A stretch of 64,000 nt of DNA, taken from NCBI GenBank assembly GCA_964057225.1, contig OZ059897.1:1240001-1304000 (forward strand). Reading direction: 5' to 3'. Numbering within the stretch: the first letter of the stretch is position 1; each line of letters starts with the position of its first letter. This stretch comes from Auanema rhodensis. Taxonomy: Eukaryota; Nematoda; Chromadorea; Rhabditida; Rhabditidae. Made by a program: the position numbers and the translations under genes. The notes below the pieces were generated by a model. The model saw only the letters and a list, made by a program, of their open reading frames with translations, ran no database searches and was not told the origin of the DNA. Of the stretch, positions 62,035 to 64,000 are shown in pieces.

Positions 62035-64000
62035 TAAGCTAACTCAAATCTAATAACACAGATCGACGCAGCTTAAAAATCCGCATCGAATGCACTATAT
62101 AACATTGAGAAACGCTCAATACAAAAATTATTTATGATTGTTTGAAAAATGATGCATTAGTGTATGTTGAGTTTCCATGTACACTCAACATTGCTTCCAA
62201 AAACATTTTGACAAAAATTTTCCTGAAAAATTTCAAGATAATTTTACAGAAAGCAAATGTTTTTAGATTCCTTTTTTTAAGGCGAAAACGATGGACAATG
62301 TTATTCAACGAAAAAATTAATTCTTCAGGGTGAAAATCGAGGATATAAGTGTGAACTTATATCAGTTGATATCTCGGTGCATATTTAAGCTAGCGCAAAT
62401 CTAATAACACAGATCGACGCAGCTTAAAAATCCGCATCGAATGCACTATATAACATTGAGAAACGCTCAATACAAAAATTATTTATGATTGTTTGAAAAA
62501 TGATGCATTAGTGTATGTTGCGTTTCCATGTACACTCAACATTGCTTCCAAAAACATTTTGACAAAAATTTTCCCGAAAAATTTCAAGATAATTTTACAA
62601 AAAGTAGATGTTTTTAGATTTCTTTTTTTAAGGCAAAGACGATGGACAATGTTATTCAACGAAAAAATTAATTCTTCAGGGTGAAAATCGAGGATATAAG
62701 TGTGAACTTATATCAGTTAATATCTCGGTGCATTTTTAAGCTAACTCAAATCTAATAACACAGATCGACGCAGCTTAAAAATCCGCATCGAATGCACTAT
62801 ATAACATTGAGAAACGCTCAATACAAAAATTATTTATGATTGTTTGAAAAATGATGCATTAGTGTATGTTGAGTTTCCATGTACACTCAACATTGCTTCC
62901 AAAAACATTTTGACAAAAATTTTCCTGAAAAATTTCAAGATAATTTTACAGAAAGTAGATGTTTTTAGATTTCTTTTTTTAAGGCAAAGACGATGGACAA
63001 TGTTATTCAACGAAAAAATTAATTCTTCAGGGTGAAAATCGAGGTTATAAATGTGAACTTCTATCAGTTAATATCTCGGTGCATTTTTAAGCTAACTCAA
63101 ATCTAATAACACAGATCGACGCAGCTTAAAAATCCGCTTCGAATGCACTATACTACATTGAGAAACGCTCAATACAAAAATTATTTATGATTGTTTGAAA
63201 AATGATGCATTAGTGTATGTTGCGTTTCCATGTACACTCAACATTGCTTCCAAAAACATTTTGACAAAAATTTTCCTGAAAAATTTCAAGATAATTTTAC
63301 AAAAAGTAGATGTTTTTAGATTTCTTTTTTTAAGGCAAAGACGATGGACAATGTTATTCAACGAAAAAATTAATTCTTCAGGGTGAAAATCGAGGATATA
63401 AGTGTGAACTTATATCAGTTGATATCTCGGTGCATTTTTAAGCTAACGCAAATCTGATAACACAGATCGTCGCAGCTTAAAAATCCGCTTCGAATGCACT
63501 ATACTACATTGAGAAACGCTCAATACAAAAATTATTTATGATTGTTTGAAAAATGATGCATTAGTGTATGTTGCGTTTCCATGTACACTCAACATTGCTT
63601 CCAAAAACATTTTGACAAAAATTTTCCCGAAAAATTTCAAGATAATTTTACAAAAAGTAGATGTTTTTAGATTTCTTTTTTTAAGGGAAAGACGATGGAC
63701 ATTGTTATTCAACGAAAAAATTAATTCTTCAGGGTGAAAATCGAGGATATAAGTGTGAACTTATATCAGTTGATATCTCGGTGCATTTTTAAGCTAACGC
63801 AAATCTGATAACACAGATCGACGCAGCTTAAAAATCCGCTTCGAATGCACTATACTACATTGAGAAACGCTCAATACAAAAATTATTTATGATTGTTTGA
63901 AAAATGATGCATTAGTGTATGTTGCGTTTCCATGTACACTCAACATTGCTTCCAAAAACATTTTGACAAAAATTTTCCCGAAAAATTTCAAGATAATTTT
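55300..64000 (+). repeat. sat351 domain 5
   Basis: Variants return to the domain 3 set (GTTGCGTTTCC, CTAATAACAC, ATCGTCGCAG, CTATATAAC). The main internal event is a 10-monomer tandem duplication, listed separately. Late copies from 62.1 kb match the order seen near 39.7-41.1 kb, but with private changes such as GAGGTTATAAATG near 63042 and AAGGGAAAGACG near 63685. The array continues past the window edge. Confidence 0.72.

Larger units (their letters stand above)
7245..64000 (+). repeat. sat351 satellite array
   Basis: About 161.7 head-to-tail monomers of 351 bp run to the window end without a break or an orientation change. The same TTGAAAAATGATGCATTAG position recurs at 7387, 7738, 8089 and so on to 63546, which is 160 periods in 56,159 bp, or 1 bp short of exact. 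The small indels I found are one-base losses near 16147, 33696 and 35235 and one-base gains near 35592 and 53491. Neighbouring monomers look roughly 90-98% identical by eye. The array is cut by the right edge. No transposon insertion, gene or RNA gene interrupts it. The length is close to two nucleosomes, and the overall pattern fits a (peri)centromeric satellite. Confidence 0.98.

Noticed and set aside
7387-63737. 63-codon reading frame repeated in more than 110 monomers
   Set aside because: It begins at TTG, not ATG. It is closed by stops in many copies (TTTAACAAAGAG, GATGGTAAATG) or loses its TTG in the GTTCG copies. Most polymorphisms change an amino acid (E/A, P/L, V/L, D/N, R/E, Q/R). 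A frame that follows the 351-bp period in a satellite is expected by chance, since 351 is divisible by 3.
7245-64000. Canonical CENP-B box in sat351 or sat181
   Set aside because: The TTCG and CCCG words do occur (TTCGAATGC, TTTTCCCGAAAAATTTC), but not with the spacing TTCG....A..CGGG or its complement.
1-64000. CRISPR array
   Set aside because: Repeats are 181 or 351 bp and contiguous, without unique spacers of similar length, and there are no cas genes. The sequence is eukaryotic satellite in character.
1-64000. sat351 as a simple dimer of a 175-bp unit
   Set aside because: The two halves of the monomer do not align to each other by eye. The dyads and CpGs lie at different places in each half.

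Overview
This window is entirely eukaryotic satellite DNA. I see no protein-coding gene, tRNA, rRNA, transposon or unique-sequence spacer. It holds two tandem-repeat families. The first is an AT-rich satellite with a monomer of about 181-182 bp (here sat181). The second is a 351-bp satellite (here sat351). Arrays this long, with monomers near one and two nucleosome lengths and multi-monomer higher-order repeats, are typical of centromeric or pericentromeric heterochromatin. sat351 keeps about 12 CpG sites per monomer, which argues against long-term heavy CpG methylation, as in many insects and other invertebrates. I do not recognise either monomer as a named satellite and cannot name the species.

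Layout: 1-6216 is a + oriented sat181 array of about 34 monomers, in which a series of monomer types recurs as higher-order repeats of 9, 7 and 8 monomers. At about 6216/6217 the array switches strand, and 6217-6908 is about 3.8 sat181 monomers in reverse orientation. At 6908/6909 sat181 abuts sat351 directly. The first sat351 copy (6909-7244) is diverged and has a 16-bp internal deletion. From 7245 to the window end there are about 161.7 head-to-tail sat351 monomers, all in one orientation. The 351-bp phase is kept with a net drift of only 1 bp over 160 periods.

The sat351 array divides into domains by diagnostic variants: 7.25-8.9 kb, 8.9-36.0 kb, 36.0-47.1 kb, 47.1-55.3 kb and 55.3 kb to the end. 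The first and third resemble each other, which suggests that the middle domain expanded inside an older array. Nested higher-order repeats with periods of 2, 3, 4, 6, 9, 10, 14 and about 17-19 monomers record successive local duplications.

The most striking internal feature is that the sat351 monomer is rich in dyad symmetry. It has five separate inverted repeats, including a nested 51-nt hairpin-forming element with an 11-bp outer stem. sat181 has 12-bp perfect palindromes instead. Neither family shows a canonical CENP-B box. The short reading frames of 63 codons that recur every 351 bp start at TTG, are broken in many copies and vary mostly at amino-acid-changing sites, so I treat them as by-products of the repeat.
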